Assembly: GCA_031278735.1 (NCBI GenBank)
Contig: JAITJU010000266.1
Coordinates: 1-9,960, forward strand
DNA: 9,960 nt
Reading direction: 5' to 3'
From: Zoogloeaceae bacterium
GTDB taxonomy: Bacteria > Pseudomonadota > Gammaproteobacteria > Burkholderiales > Rhodocyclaceae
This document shows, piece by piece, positions 1 to 6,107 of the stretch; positions within the stretch are counted from its first letter, which is position 1, and every line of letters starts with the position of its first letter. The position numbers were made by a program, and so were the translations under genes. The notes beneath the pieces are model-generated. The model made no database searches and was not told where the DNA came from. It saw nothing but the letters and a program-made list of their open reading frames with translations.

Positions 1-1
1 G

Positions 2-1219
2 TGCGACGTGCTGCTCGAATCCGGCGTCATGGGGCGCGCCGCCGTGCCTTCGGGCGCCTCCACCGGATCGCGCGAGGCCCTGGAATTGCGCGACAACAAC
101 AAGGGGCGCTATCTGGGCAAGGGCGTGCTGAAGGCCGTGGAACACGTGAACACCGAGATTTCCGAGGCCATCATCGGCCTGGACGCGCAGGAACAGGCGT
201 TCATCGACCACACCCTGATCGAGCTGGACGGCGCGGACAACAAGTCCCGCCTGGGCGCGAACGCCATTCTCGCCGTCTCGATGGCCGTGGCGAAAGCCGC
301 CGCCGAGGAATCTGGCCTGTCGCTCTACCGCTATTTCGGCGGCATGGGGCCAATGCAGATGCCAGTGCCGATGATGAACATCATCAACGGCGGCGCGCAC
401 GCCAACAACAGCCTGGACATCCAGGAATTCATGATCATGCCGGTCGGCGCGACCACTTTTCGCGAGGCGTTGCGTTGCGGCGCGGAAGTGTTTCATGCGC
501 TGAAAAAACTGCTCGACCAGAAAGGCTTTTCCACCGCCGTGGGCGACGAAGGCGGCTTTGCCCCCAATCTCAAGAACCACACGGAAGCGCTCCAGTTCAT
601 CATGCAGGCCATCGAACAGGCGGGTTACACGCCCGGCAAGGATATATTGATCGCGCTCGACTGCGCCGCCTCCGAATTTTACAAGGACGGCAAATATCGT
701 CTGGCGGGTGAAAAACTGACATTTGACGCCGCGCAGTTCGTCGATTATCTGGCGAACCTCACGGAACAGTTCCCCGTCATCTCGATCGAGGACGGCATGG
801 CCGAGGGCGACTGGGAGGGCTGGAAGCTCCTGACCGAGCGCCTGGGCAAGAAAACCCAGATCGTCGGCGACGATCTCTTCGTCACCAACACCCGCATCCT
901 GAAGGAAGGCATTCAGAAGGGCGTCGCCAATTCCATCCTGATCAAGATCAACCAGATCGGCACGCTGTCGGAAACCTTCGCCGCCGTGGAAATGGCCAAG
1001 CGCGCCAGTTACACCACGATCATCTCGCACCGTTCCGGCGAAACCGAGGACAACACCATCGCCGACATCGCCGTCGGCCTGAACGCCGGGCAGATCAAGA
1101 CCGGATCGCTTTCCCGTTCCGACCGCATCGCCAAGTACAACCAACTGTTGCGCATCGAGGAGGATCTGGGGGATGCCGCCTCCTATCCCGGACGCGAAAC
1201 TTTTTACAACCTTCGCTGA
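2..1219 (+). CDS. eno: Enolase (phosphopyruvate hydratase), 5'-truncated by the window edge
   Basis: Enolase interconverts 2-phosphoglycerate and phosphoenolpyruvate in cytosolic glycolysis and gluconeogenesis, and is also a component of the RNA degradosome in some proteobacteria. About 405 codons are visible in frame 2, opening with CDVLLESG; roughly the first 22 residues, including the start codon, lie outside the window (inferred from the usual length of about 427-430). Family signatures seen in order: PSGASTGSREALELRD, the MPVPMMNIINGG segment, DIQEFM and VGDEGG (catalytic glutamates in the family), SIEDGMAEGDW and GDDLFVTN (magnesium-binding acidic residues), ILIKINQIGT (catalytic lysine) and the signature SHRSGETED. 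The C-terminus YPGRETFYNLR matches the betaproteobacterial form. There is no frameshift or internal stop. ftsB follows 41 nt downstream on the same strand, a common betaproteobacterial order. Identification is essentially certain. Confidence 0.98.
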   Translation, partial: CDVLLESGVMGRAAVPSGASTGSREALELRDNNKGRYLGKGVLKAVEHVNTEISEAIIGLDAQEQAFIDHTLIELDGADNKSRLGANAILAVSMAVAKAAAEESGLSLYRYFGGMGPMQMPVPMMNIINGGAHANNSLDIQEFMIMPVGATTFREALRCGAEVFHALKKLLDQKGFSTAVGDEGGFAPNLKNHTEALQFIMQAIEQAGYTPGKDILIALDCAASEFYKDGKYRLAGEKLTFDAAQFVDYLANLTEQFPVISIEDGMAEGDWEGWKLLTERLGKKTQIVGDDLFVTNTRILKEGIQKGVANSILIKINQIGTLSETFAAVEMAKRASYTTIISHRSGETEDNTIADIAVGLNAGQIKTGSLSRSDRIAKYNQLLRIEEDLGDAASYPGRETFYNLR

Positions 1220-1248
1220 CGCCCTGCCCTGACCCTGTCAGGGGCGTC
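1218..1248 (+). other. Stem-loop between eno and ftsB
   Basis: An inverted repeat CCCTGA (1227-1232) / TCAGGG (1238-1243) with a 5-nt loop is extended by an outer GACGC (1218-1222) / GCGTC (1244-1248) across a one-sided bulge. It starts in the eno stop codon and ends 12 nt before the ftsB ATG. No U-tract follows, so it is not a classical intrinsic terminator. It could stabilise eno mRNA or partly attenuate transcription into ftsB; that role is inference. Confidence 0.4.
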
Positions 1249-1260
1249 CCGCTTTACCCC

Positions 1261-1584
1261 ATGCGCCGGTTCACCTTCGCCCTCCTTGCCTTGCTGCTGC
1301 TGCTGCAATACCCGTTGTGGTTTGGCAAGGGCGGCTGGCTCAAGGTATGGGAATACGATCGCCAGCTCAAACAACACAAGGAAGCCAGCCGCCAGCTCGA
1401 AATCCGCAACAGCGGCATGGACGCCGAAGTCCGCGACCTCAAGACCGGCTATGAAGCCATAGAAGAACGCGCCCGCTTCGAACTCGGCATGATCAAGTCC
1501 GGCGAAGCATTCATCCCCTTCCCGGAAAACGGCGGACAAGAACATAAAGACAGCGAGGCGGCAGACGCGGACGCGCCGCAATGA
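1261..1584 (+). CDS. ftsB: Cell division protein FtsB
   Basis: FtsB is a small bitopic inner-membrane protein that forms the FtsQLB complex and signals activation of the septal peptidoglycan synthase FtsWI. The 107-residue product has the expected architecture: a short N-terminus (MRRF), one hydrophobic helix at about residues 4-21 ending in the family signature LQYPLWFGKGG, a heptad-like coiled coil at about 28-65 (WEYDRQLKQHKEASRQLEIRN), then EERARFELGMIKSGEAF (about 68-84), the conserved segment following the coiled coil. Length is normal (about 90-110). The ATG at 1261 was chosen because it puts the membrane helix in its usual place; the preceding bases give only a weak ribosome site. It is probably transcribed with eno across the hairpin described separately. 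The last 20 or so residues are acidic and low in complexity (EAADADAPQ). Next comes a gene-free gap, not ispD as in enterobacteria. Confidence 0.95.
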   Translation: MRRFTFALLALLLLLQYPLWFGKGGWLKVWEYDRQLKQHKEASRQLEIRNSGMDAEVRDLKTGYEAIEERARFELGMIKSGEAFIPFPENGGQEHKDSEAADADAPQ

Positions 1585-1618
1585 GCGGGAGCCCCCCGTC
1601 TTTGCCGGATCGTTTCCG

Positions 1619-1823
1619 AGGAAAATGCTGATGGGAAGTCCGTGGCCGCTCTTCCGCGTGACGAACCCGGACTTCAGGGCATCTACGACGTCTACGGCGT
1701 CTGCGTCTACACGCCGAATCGGCAATCCCGACGGAACGTTGAGGGATTTTGACAAGCGCTGCCGACAACGCGACGCGCAAATGAAGCATCTGGGCAAGTC
1801 CCTGGGCAAACGCGATTGCCCTG
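1619..1823 (+). repeat. Degenerate intergenic repeat, copy A
   Basis: Three words occur here in the same order and orientation as in the tilS-recD gap: AGGAAAATGCTGA at 1619-1631 (other copy 4204-4216), GAGGGATTTTG at 1741-1751 (4231-4241), and AAAYGCGATTGCCCTG at 1808-1823 (4341-4356; Y is C here and T there). Spacers differ in length (109 and 56 nt here, 14 and 99 nt there), so the copies are heavily decayed or have gained and lost segments. The last word includes a hairpin, GGGCAA (1804-1809) / TTGCCC (1816-1821) with a 6-nt loop. The matches are seen directly; that they represent one mobile or dispersed repeat family is inference. Confidence 0.5.
1682..1710 (+). repeat. Short imperfect 9-bp direct repeat
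   Basis: TCTACGACG (1682-1690) is followed directly by TCTACGGCG (1691-1699), then the partial units TCTGCG (1700-1705) and TCTAC (1706-1710). It lies inside the long spacer that separates the first two shared words of copy A and may have been created by slippage. No function is evident. Confidence 0.4.
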
Positions 1824-1864
1824 TCCGCCCGCCAGTACCAGGAGCGCTATCCGCAAGGAGCGGT

Positions 1865-1870
1865 TAGAAT
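1865..1870 (+). promoter_or_regulatory. Possible -10 box upstream of accA
   Basis: TAGAAT matches the sigma-70 -10 consensus TATAAT at five of six positions and sits 30 nt before the chosen accA start, which would allow a short leader. No good -35 hexamer is visible at 16-18 nt upstream, so support is weak. Independent transcription of accA is plausible because a 315-bp gap separates it from ftsB. Confidence 0.3.
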
Positions 1871-1886
1871 GCGAGTTCTGATGAAC

Positions 1887-1890
1887 AGGA
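1887..1890 (+). promoter_or_regulatory. Ribosome binding site that decides the accA start
   Basis: AGGA at 1887-1890 directly abuts an ATG at 1891, leaving no spacing for that codon, but stands 9 nt before the in-frame ATG at 1900, which is near optimal. The start at 1900 also gives MKITFLDFEQPI, the usual AccA N-terminus in this class. Confidence 0.65.
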
Positions 1891-1899
1891 ATGTCTTAC

Positions 1900-2862
1900 A
1901 TGAAAATCACTTTCCTCGACTTTGAGCAGCCCATTGCTGAACTGGAAAACAAGATTGAGGCCCTGCGTTTTGGTCAGGAGGACTCGGCGGTCGATATTTC
2001 CGAGGACATCGAGCGGCTTTCCGAGAAAAGCATGGCGCTGACCAAGGCCATTTACGCCAAACTCACGCCCTGGCAGATTGCCCAGGTCGCCCGCCACCCG
2101 CAGCGGCCTTATACGCTGGATTACATCGAGCATATTTTCACGGACTTCATCGAGCTGCACGGCGACCGCGCCTTTGCCGACGACAAATCCATCATCGGCG
2201 GGCTGGCGCGCTTCAATGGCCAGCCTTGCGTAGTCGTCGGGCACCAGAAAGGGCGGGACACCAAGGAAAAAATCCATCGCAATTTCGGAATGCCCCGCCC
2301 CGAAGGCTATCGCAAGGCGCTGCGCCTGATGCGGCTGGCGGAAAAGTTCCATGTCCCGGTGTTCGCCTTCGTGGATACGCCGGGCGCTTATCCCGGCATT
2401 GACGCCGAGGAGCGCGGACAGTCGGAGGCCATCGGGCGCAATCTCTACGAAATGGCGACACTGAAAACGCCGATTATCGTCAGCATCATTGGCGAAGGCG
2501 GTTCTGGCGGCGCATTGGCGATTGCCGTGGGGGACGTGACCCTGATGTTGCAGAACGCCACCTATGCGGTCATTTCGCCGGAGGGCTGCGCCTCGATTCT
2601 CTGGAAAAGCGCCGAAAAAGCGGCGGACGCCGCCGAAATCATGGGCGTCACCGCGCAACGCCTGAAAACGCTGGGGCTGATCGACAAGATCGTGCACGAA
2701 CCCGCGGGCGGCGCGCACCGCGACCCGGCAACCATGTCCCTTCATCTGAAAAAAGCCTTGCAGGAAGCCCTCAAACATCTGCTGACCCTTTCCGAACGCG
2801 ATCTGCTGGACGCCCGTTTCGAGCGTCTCATGGCCTATGGCCGCTTCAAGGAATCCGCCTGA
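1900..2862 (+). CDS. accA: Acetyl-CoA carboxylase carboxyltransferase subunit alpha
   Basis: AccA and AccD form the carboxyltransferase that moves the carboxyl group from biotinylated AccB to acetyl-CoA, producing malonyl-CoA, the committed step of fatty-acid synthesis in the cytosol. The product is 320 residues, the family norm (about 317-325). The N-terminal helical region (FLDFEQPIAELENKIEALRF) is followed by the crotonase-fold domain: GHQKGRDTKEKIHRNFGMP (about 114-132), DTPGAYPG (159-166), GEGGSGGALA (198-207, the oxyanion-type glycine loop) and ISPEGCASILWK (225-236). The frame also offers an ATG at 1891, but spacing to the ribosome site and family N-termini favour 1900. The tilS start lies inside its last 26 bp, so the two are probably co-transcribed and translationally coupled, an arrangement familiar in betaproteobacteria. 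No key segment is missing. Confidence 0.97.
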   Translation: MKITFLDFEQPIAELENKIEALRFGQEDSAVDISEDIERLSEKSMALTKAIYAKLTPWQIAQVARHPQRPYTLDYIEHIFTDFIELHGDRAFADDKSIIGGLARFNGQPCVVVGHQKGRDTKEKIHRNFGMPRPEGYRKALRLMRLAEKFHVPVFAFVDTPGAYPGIDAEERGQSEAIGRNLYEMATLKTPIIVSIIGEGGSGGALAIAVGDVTLMLQNATYAVISPEGCASILWKSAEKAADAAEIMGVTAQRLKTLGLIDKIVHEPAGGAHRDPATMSLHLKKALQEALKHLLTLSERDLLDARFERLMAYGRFKESA

Positions 2863-4216
2863 TCCCGTCGCGCCGCTCGTCGCGCGGGTTGCCGCCTGTC
2901 TTGACGCCTTCCTGCCGGACGGCGTCTTGCTCTGGGTGGGGTTTTCAGGCGGACGGGACTCCGTCGTGCTGCTTGATATTGCCGCCACGCTGTTGCCGGG
3001 GCGCGTCCATGCCTTGCACGTGCATCATGGCCTCATGCCGAACGCGGACGCCTGGGCGGATTTCTGCGCGGCCTTTTGCCGCGCGCGGGAGATTCCCTTT
3101 ACCCTGAAAAAGATAAGAACGCCGCGCGCGGACGGGGAAGGACTGGAAGCCGCCGCCCGGCAAGCGCGCCATCAGGCGTTTCAGGAAAGCGGCGCGACAG
3201 TTCTGGCGCTGGCGCATCATCAGCGCGATCAGGCGGAAACCTTGTTGTTCAATCTTTGCCGGGGCGCGGGCGTCGCGGGCGCGGCGGCCATGCCGACGGC
3301 GCGGCGCGCGGGAAATTTGACCCTGTTGCGCCCGCTGCTGAAAAGCGGCGTCTCCGCCCTTGCCGCCTATGCAGAGGCGCGCGCGCTCTCCTGGATAGAA
3401 GACGAAAGCAACGCGGATGAACGGCACACGCGCAATTTTTTGCGCCATCGCGTCCTGCCTGAACTGGCGAGGCGTTTTCCGGCGCTGGAAACCACGCTGG
3501 CGCGCGCCGCCGATCATTTCGGCGACGCGCAGACGCTGCTGCGCGAGCGGGCGACGGAAGATGACATCATACTTTCCGGGAATCTGGCCTTGCTGCCTTC
3601 GTTTTCCTTGCCGCGGCAAGCCAACTGGCTGCGCCACTGGCTGCGCCAGCGCGGCTGGCGCGTCCCGGAAACCGCGATGCTGAACGAAGTCCTGCGCCAG
3701 CTTGCCCATGTCGCCGGACAAAGCGATCAGTGTTTTGAATTCCGGCTCGCGGAAGGCAGTCTGCGTCTCTGGCGGGGACGCCTGCGCGCAACGCCGCGTC
3801 TTCTGCCGCCGGAAACAGCGGCGCGGCAATGGGATCCCGCGACGCCCTGTTCCTGGTCCGGGTGGCGCCTGTGCCTTGAACCCTGTCGCGGCGCGGGTCT
3901 GAACGCGGCGCTCCTGGCCGGAGAGACATTGACCCTGCGTCCGCGGCAAGGCGGCGAAACCCTGCAAATCCATCCGCGCGGCCCGCGCCGCACCTTGAAA
4001 AACCTGCTGCGCGAAGCCGACATTCCGCCCTGGGAACGCCATCGCCTTCCCCTTCTCTACCACGAACAAACCCTCATCGCCTGTCCCGGCGTCGCCATCG
4101 CCGCCGATTGGCGATGCCCGCCAGACCAGCCGGGATGGCAAGCGTCCTTGCGGACGACGGTACTTGCGGACGGCGACGCGCCTCCGGCGCAAGGAAGGAT
4201 TCCAGGAAAATGCTGA
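2837..4216 (+). CDS. tilS: tRNA(Ile)-lysidine synthase
   Basis: TilS uses ATP and lysine to convert the wobble cytidine of the CAU anticodon of a minor tRNA-Ile to lysidine, changing both its charging and its codon reading from Met to Ile. It is normally essential. The 459-residue product shows the N-type PP-loop SGGRDS (residues 37-42), HVHHGL (61-66), LALAHHQRDQAETLLFNLCRG, the LLRPLL segment, and the tRNA-contacting WIEDESNADERHTRNFLRHRV stretch. The C-terminal region has LRPRQGGE and the RTLKNLLREADIPPWERHRLPLL pattern of the TilS C-domain. The ATG at 2837 overlaps accA by 26 bp and is the only sensible start ahead of the PP-loop. The final 20 or so residues (from RTTVLADGD to GKC) look foreign to the family: they are encoded by a short tandem repeat and by the first word of repeat copy B, which supplies the stop. 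Function is probably unaffected. Confidence 0.96.
   Translation: MAASRNPPDPVAPLVARVAACLDAFLPDGVLLWVGFSGGRDSVVLLDIAATLLPGRVHALHVHHGLMPNADAWADFCAAFCRAREIPFTLKKIRTPRADGEGLEAAARQARHQAFQESGATVLALAHHQRDQAETLLFNLCRGAGVAGAAAMPTARRAGNLTLLRPLLKSGVSALAAYAEARALSWIEDESNADERHTRNFLRHRVLPELARRFPALETTLARAADHFGDAQTLLRERATEDDIILSGNLALLPSFSLPRQANWLRHWLRQRGWRVPETAMLNEVLRQLAHVAGQSDQCFEFRLAEGSLRLWRGRLRATPRLLPPETAARQWDPATPCSWSGWRLCLEPCRGAGLNAALLAGETLTLRPRQGGETLQIHPRGPRRTLKNLLREADIPPWERHRLPLLYHEQTLIACPGVAIAADWRCPPDQPGWQASLRTTVLADGDAPPAQGRIPGKC
4147..4178 (+). repeat. Imperfect 16-bp tandem repeat at the tilS 3' end
   Basis: CTTGCGGACGACGGTA (4147-4162) is followed by CTTGCGGACGGCGACG (4163-4178), identical over the first 10 bases. 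It lies in the tilS reading frame and encodes part of its non-conserved tail. Slippage, or the edge of an inserted repeat, could explain it. Confidence 0.4.
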
Positions 4217-4356
4217 ACAAGTGTCCTTGCGAGGGATTTTGGCGGTCGCGCGGCGGCAGGATCGCATTCGCGCCGAACGGAAAGGACGCCCTTGCCCGGG
4301 CAAGCAAGGGGAAAGCCAGGCCTTGTTCGTTCCCGCGGACAAATGCGATTGCCCTG
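4204..4356 (+). repeat. Degenerate intergenic repeat, copy B
   Basis: This is the counterpart of the sequence at 1619-1823. AGGAAAATGCTGA (4204-4216) ends exactly on the tilS stop codon, GAGGGATTTTG is at 4231-4241, and AAATGCGATTGCCCTG (4341-4356) ends 5 nt before the recD stop. It fills nearly all of the gap between the convergent tilS and recD genes. It contains a perfect 14-bp palindrome, CTTGCCCGGGCAAG (4291-4304), also flanked by CCCTTG (4289-4294) / CAAGGG (4305-4310) in an alternative pairing. No protein-coding sense is apparent. Whether it is a mobile element relic or a conserved structured RNA or DNA element cannot be decided from two copies. Confidence 0.5.
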
Positions 4357-4361
4357 GCGCG

Positions 4362-6107
4362 TCAATTTGCCTTCTGTTCTCTGGCAATCGCGCCTTGCAG
4401 GAGGGCGCGATTGCCGAGGAGACTGATGCCTTGGCGGGCGCGGGTGATGGCGGTATAGACGAGTTCGCGGGTCATGAGCGGGTTGTCCCTTCCCGGCAAC
4501 ACCAGCGCGATGCGCTCGAATTCCGAGCCTTGCGCCTTGTGTACACTCATGGCGAACGCCGCCTCCCAGGCGGGCAGGCGGGAAAGCGGCAGCCAGCGAT
4601 AAGTGCCGACGTTGGCGGCGTCGTCCGGGAAGCAGACATCCAGCGCGTTTTCCCCGCCCCGTTCCAGCACAATGCCGACATCGCCATTGAAGAGGCGCAG
4701 GGCGACGTCGTTGCGCTGGATCAGAATGGGCAGGCCGCATTCTCCCCTGCCTGCCGTTTTCCGCGCCCGGATTGCGTCGAGGGCATGATTGACGCCAGAG
4801 ACGCCGCGTTCGCCGTCGCGGATGACGCAAAGGACACGAAACCGCGCCAGCGCCTGAAAGAGCGGCGCGGGATCGGCGTCGGCGCGCCAATTCGCCAGCG
4901 CCTCCCAGTATGCCGCGTATCCTGCCGCCAGCAATTCGATTTCAGCGGTCAGGAGCCGCGTGTCGCTGGATTCCAGACAATTCAGCGCCGCGCGTTCCCG
5001 ATCCAGCAAGGCGAGCGCCGCCGGAATTTCTCCTGCCGCCAGATGCCGCGCCAGAGATCCCAGCGGCGATTCCGCAGAAAAACGGCGGCTCACGGTCAGA
5101 TGAACGAGCGCGTCCTGAAGCGGCGACGGTTCGGTTTCCCGCGCCTCTTCCGCGCCGGGCGGCGGCGCATCTCCGGCAAGTTCGGCCAGCGCGGCGCGGG
5201 TGGCGGCGCTTGGCGCGGCGCGCGCGGGGAGCATGGCAAAAATGGAGCCGGCCTCCACAGCCTGAAGCTGCGCCCTGTCGCCGAGCAGAATCAGGCGAGC
5301 GTTTGGCGGCAGGGCGCGGCAAAGCTGACTGGCAAGCATGAGATCGAGCATGGAAGCCTCATCGACGACCAGCACGTCGATTGGCAACGGGTTGTCGGCG
5401 CGATGACGCGGCGTTTTACCCTCCACGCCCAAACCCAGCAGGCGATGCAGCGTGCTGGCCTCCGACGGCAGGAGGCGGATGATTTCCGGCGGCAAATCCT
5501 GGGCGCGCTGGCGCAAGGTTTCCTGCATCCGCGCCGCCGCCTTGCCGGTGGGGGCGGCGAGCGCGACGCGCAATGCCGGATTATCGGCCAGGAGACAAGC
5601 GAGCAAACGAGCGACGACGCTGGTTTTGCCGACGCCGGGGCCGCCGTTGATGATGACCAGACGCCGCAGCAACGCCAGCGCCACGGCGTGTTTTTGTTCG
5701 TCGAAGGCGTGTCGCGCGGGGAAAAGCCGCGCCAGCATCTGCCGCGCCCGCTCGCCGGGCGGCGGCGGCGCGGCGCGGTGACGCGCCAGCAAATCGGCGT
5801 TCAGACGTTCCTGGGCAACAAAATGACGCGCCAGATACAAATAGCCAGCCTCATCCAGAATCAAGGGCTTGCCGCTGGCGGGCGCGCCCGCGACGCCGCT
5901 TGCGAAAAGGGCGTCGCCATCCAGCGGCAGCGGCGCATCGGCAAGGGAAATGCGGATTCTACCTTCCGTTGTCGCCATGACCAGCGCGAATCCGGCCTTT
6001 CCCGCCGCGTCGACGGCCATTTCCGGCGCGTTCGCCTGCCGCGCCCAGCGGCGGCACTGATCGGCAAAGGCGCTTGCCAACAGAAAATTGGCGTTTTGCG
6101 TACTCAT
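4362..6107 (-). CDS. recD: RecD, helicase subunit of exonuclease V (RecBCD)
   Basis: RecD is the 5'-3' superfamily 1 helicase subunit of RecBCD, which unwinds and degrades double-stranded ends until it meets Chi and then promotes RecA loading. The product is 581 residues, close to the E. coli length (608) and shorter than the RecD2 class. Motifs: GGPGVGKT (Walker A, 155-162), APTGKAAARMQETL (185-198), ASTLHRLLG (217-225), VVDEAS (Walker B, 247-252), GDRAQL (motif III, 276-281), VSRRF (339-343), MSVHKAQGSEFE (520-531) and VYTAITRARQG (550-560). The frame stays open far upstream, but that part is a shadow of the hydrolase. The ATG at 6107 gives MSTQNANFLLASAF, a sensible N-terminus, and overlaps the hydrolase stop as ATGA. 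No ribosome site is visible, so coupling to the hydrolase is likely. recB and recC are not in the window; the visible neighbour is a hydrolase. Confidence 0.95.
   Translation of the reverse strand: MSTQNANFLLASAFADQCRRWARQANAPEMAVDAAGKAGFALVMATTEGRIRISLADAPLPLDGDALFASGVAGAPASGKPLILDEAGYLYLARHFVAQERLNADLLARHRAAPPPPGERARQMLARLFPARHAFDEQKHAVALALLRRLVIINGGPGVGKTSVVARLLACLLADNPALRVALAAPTGKAAARMQETLRQRAQDLPPEIIRLLPSEASTLHRLLGLGVEGKTPRHRADNPLPIDVLVVDEASMLDLMLASQLCRALPPNARLILLGDRAQLQAVEAGSIFAMLPARAAPSAATRAALAELAGDAPPPGAEEARETEPSPLQDALVHLTVSRRFSAESPLGSLARHLAAGEIPAALALLDRERAALNCLESSDTRLLTAEIELLAAGYAAYWEALANWRADADPAPLFQALARFRVLCVIRDGERGVSGVNHALDAIRARKTAGRGECGLPILIQRNDVALRLFNGDVGIVLERGGENALDVCFPDDAANVGTYRWLPLSRLPAWEAAFAMSVHKAQGSEFERIALVLPGRDNPLMTRELVYTAITRARQGISLLGNRALLQGAIAREQKAN
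4383..4415 (-). repeat. Perfect 12-bp inverted repeat inside the recD 3' end
   Basis: GGCAATCGCGCC (4383-4394) and its exact complement GGCGCGATTGCC (4404-4415) flank a 9-nt loop. Read on the minus strand the segment encodes RecD residues 565-575 (GNRALLQGAIA), 19 nt before the stop codon region. It could fold strongly in recD mRNA and protect its 3' end. It lacks a U-tract on either side, so it is not a standard terminator. The arm shares GCGATTGCC with copy B at 4345-4353. Confidence 0.55.

Larger units (their letters stand above)
1585..1899. other. Gene-free gap between ftsB and accA (about 315 bp)
   Basis: I find no convincing gene here. An 80-codon plus-strand frame (1625-1867) is rich in Arg, Thr and Ser, resembles no family I know and lacks a good ribosome site. 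The gap holds a 16-codon frame overlapping the ftsB stop (1581-1631), a 9-bp direct repeat (1682-1710), word matches to the tilS-recD gap (1619-1823), a hairpin at 1804-1821, a possible -10 box (1865-1870) and the accA ribosome site (1887-1890). Confidence 0.6.

Noticed and set aside
1204..1809. Minus-strand frame of 201 codons across ftsB and the gap
   Set aside because: It lies antisense to a clear ftsB, and its composition and lack of motifs mark it as a shadow.
1625..1867. An 80-codon frame in the ftsB-accA gap
   Set aside because: It has no ribosome site and no known family, and its frame is not kept between the two copies of the repeat words it contains, so it is better explained as non-coding repeat.
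2945..4387. Minus-strand frame of 480 codons antisense to tilS
   Set aside because: tilS on the plus strand has the PP-loop and C-domain signatures. This frame has none and is highly basic.
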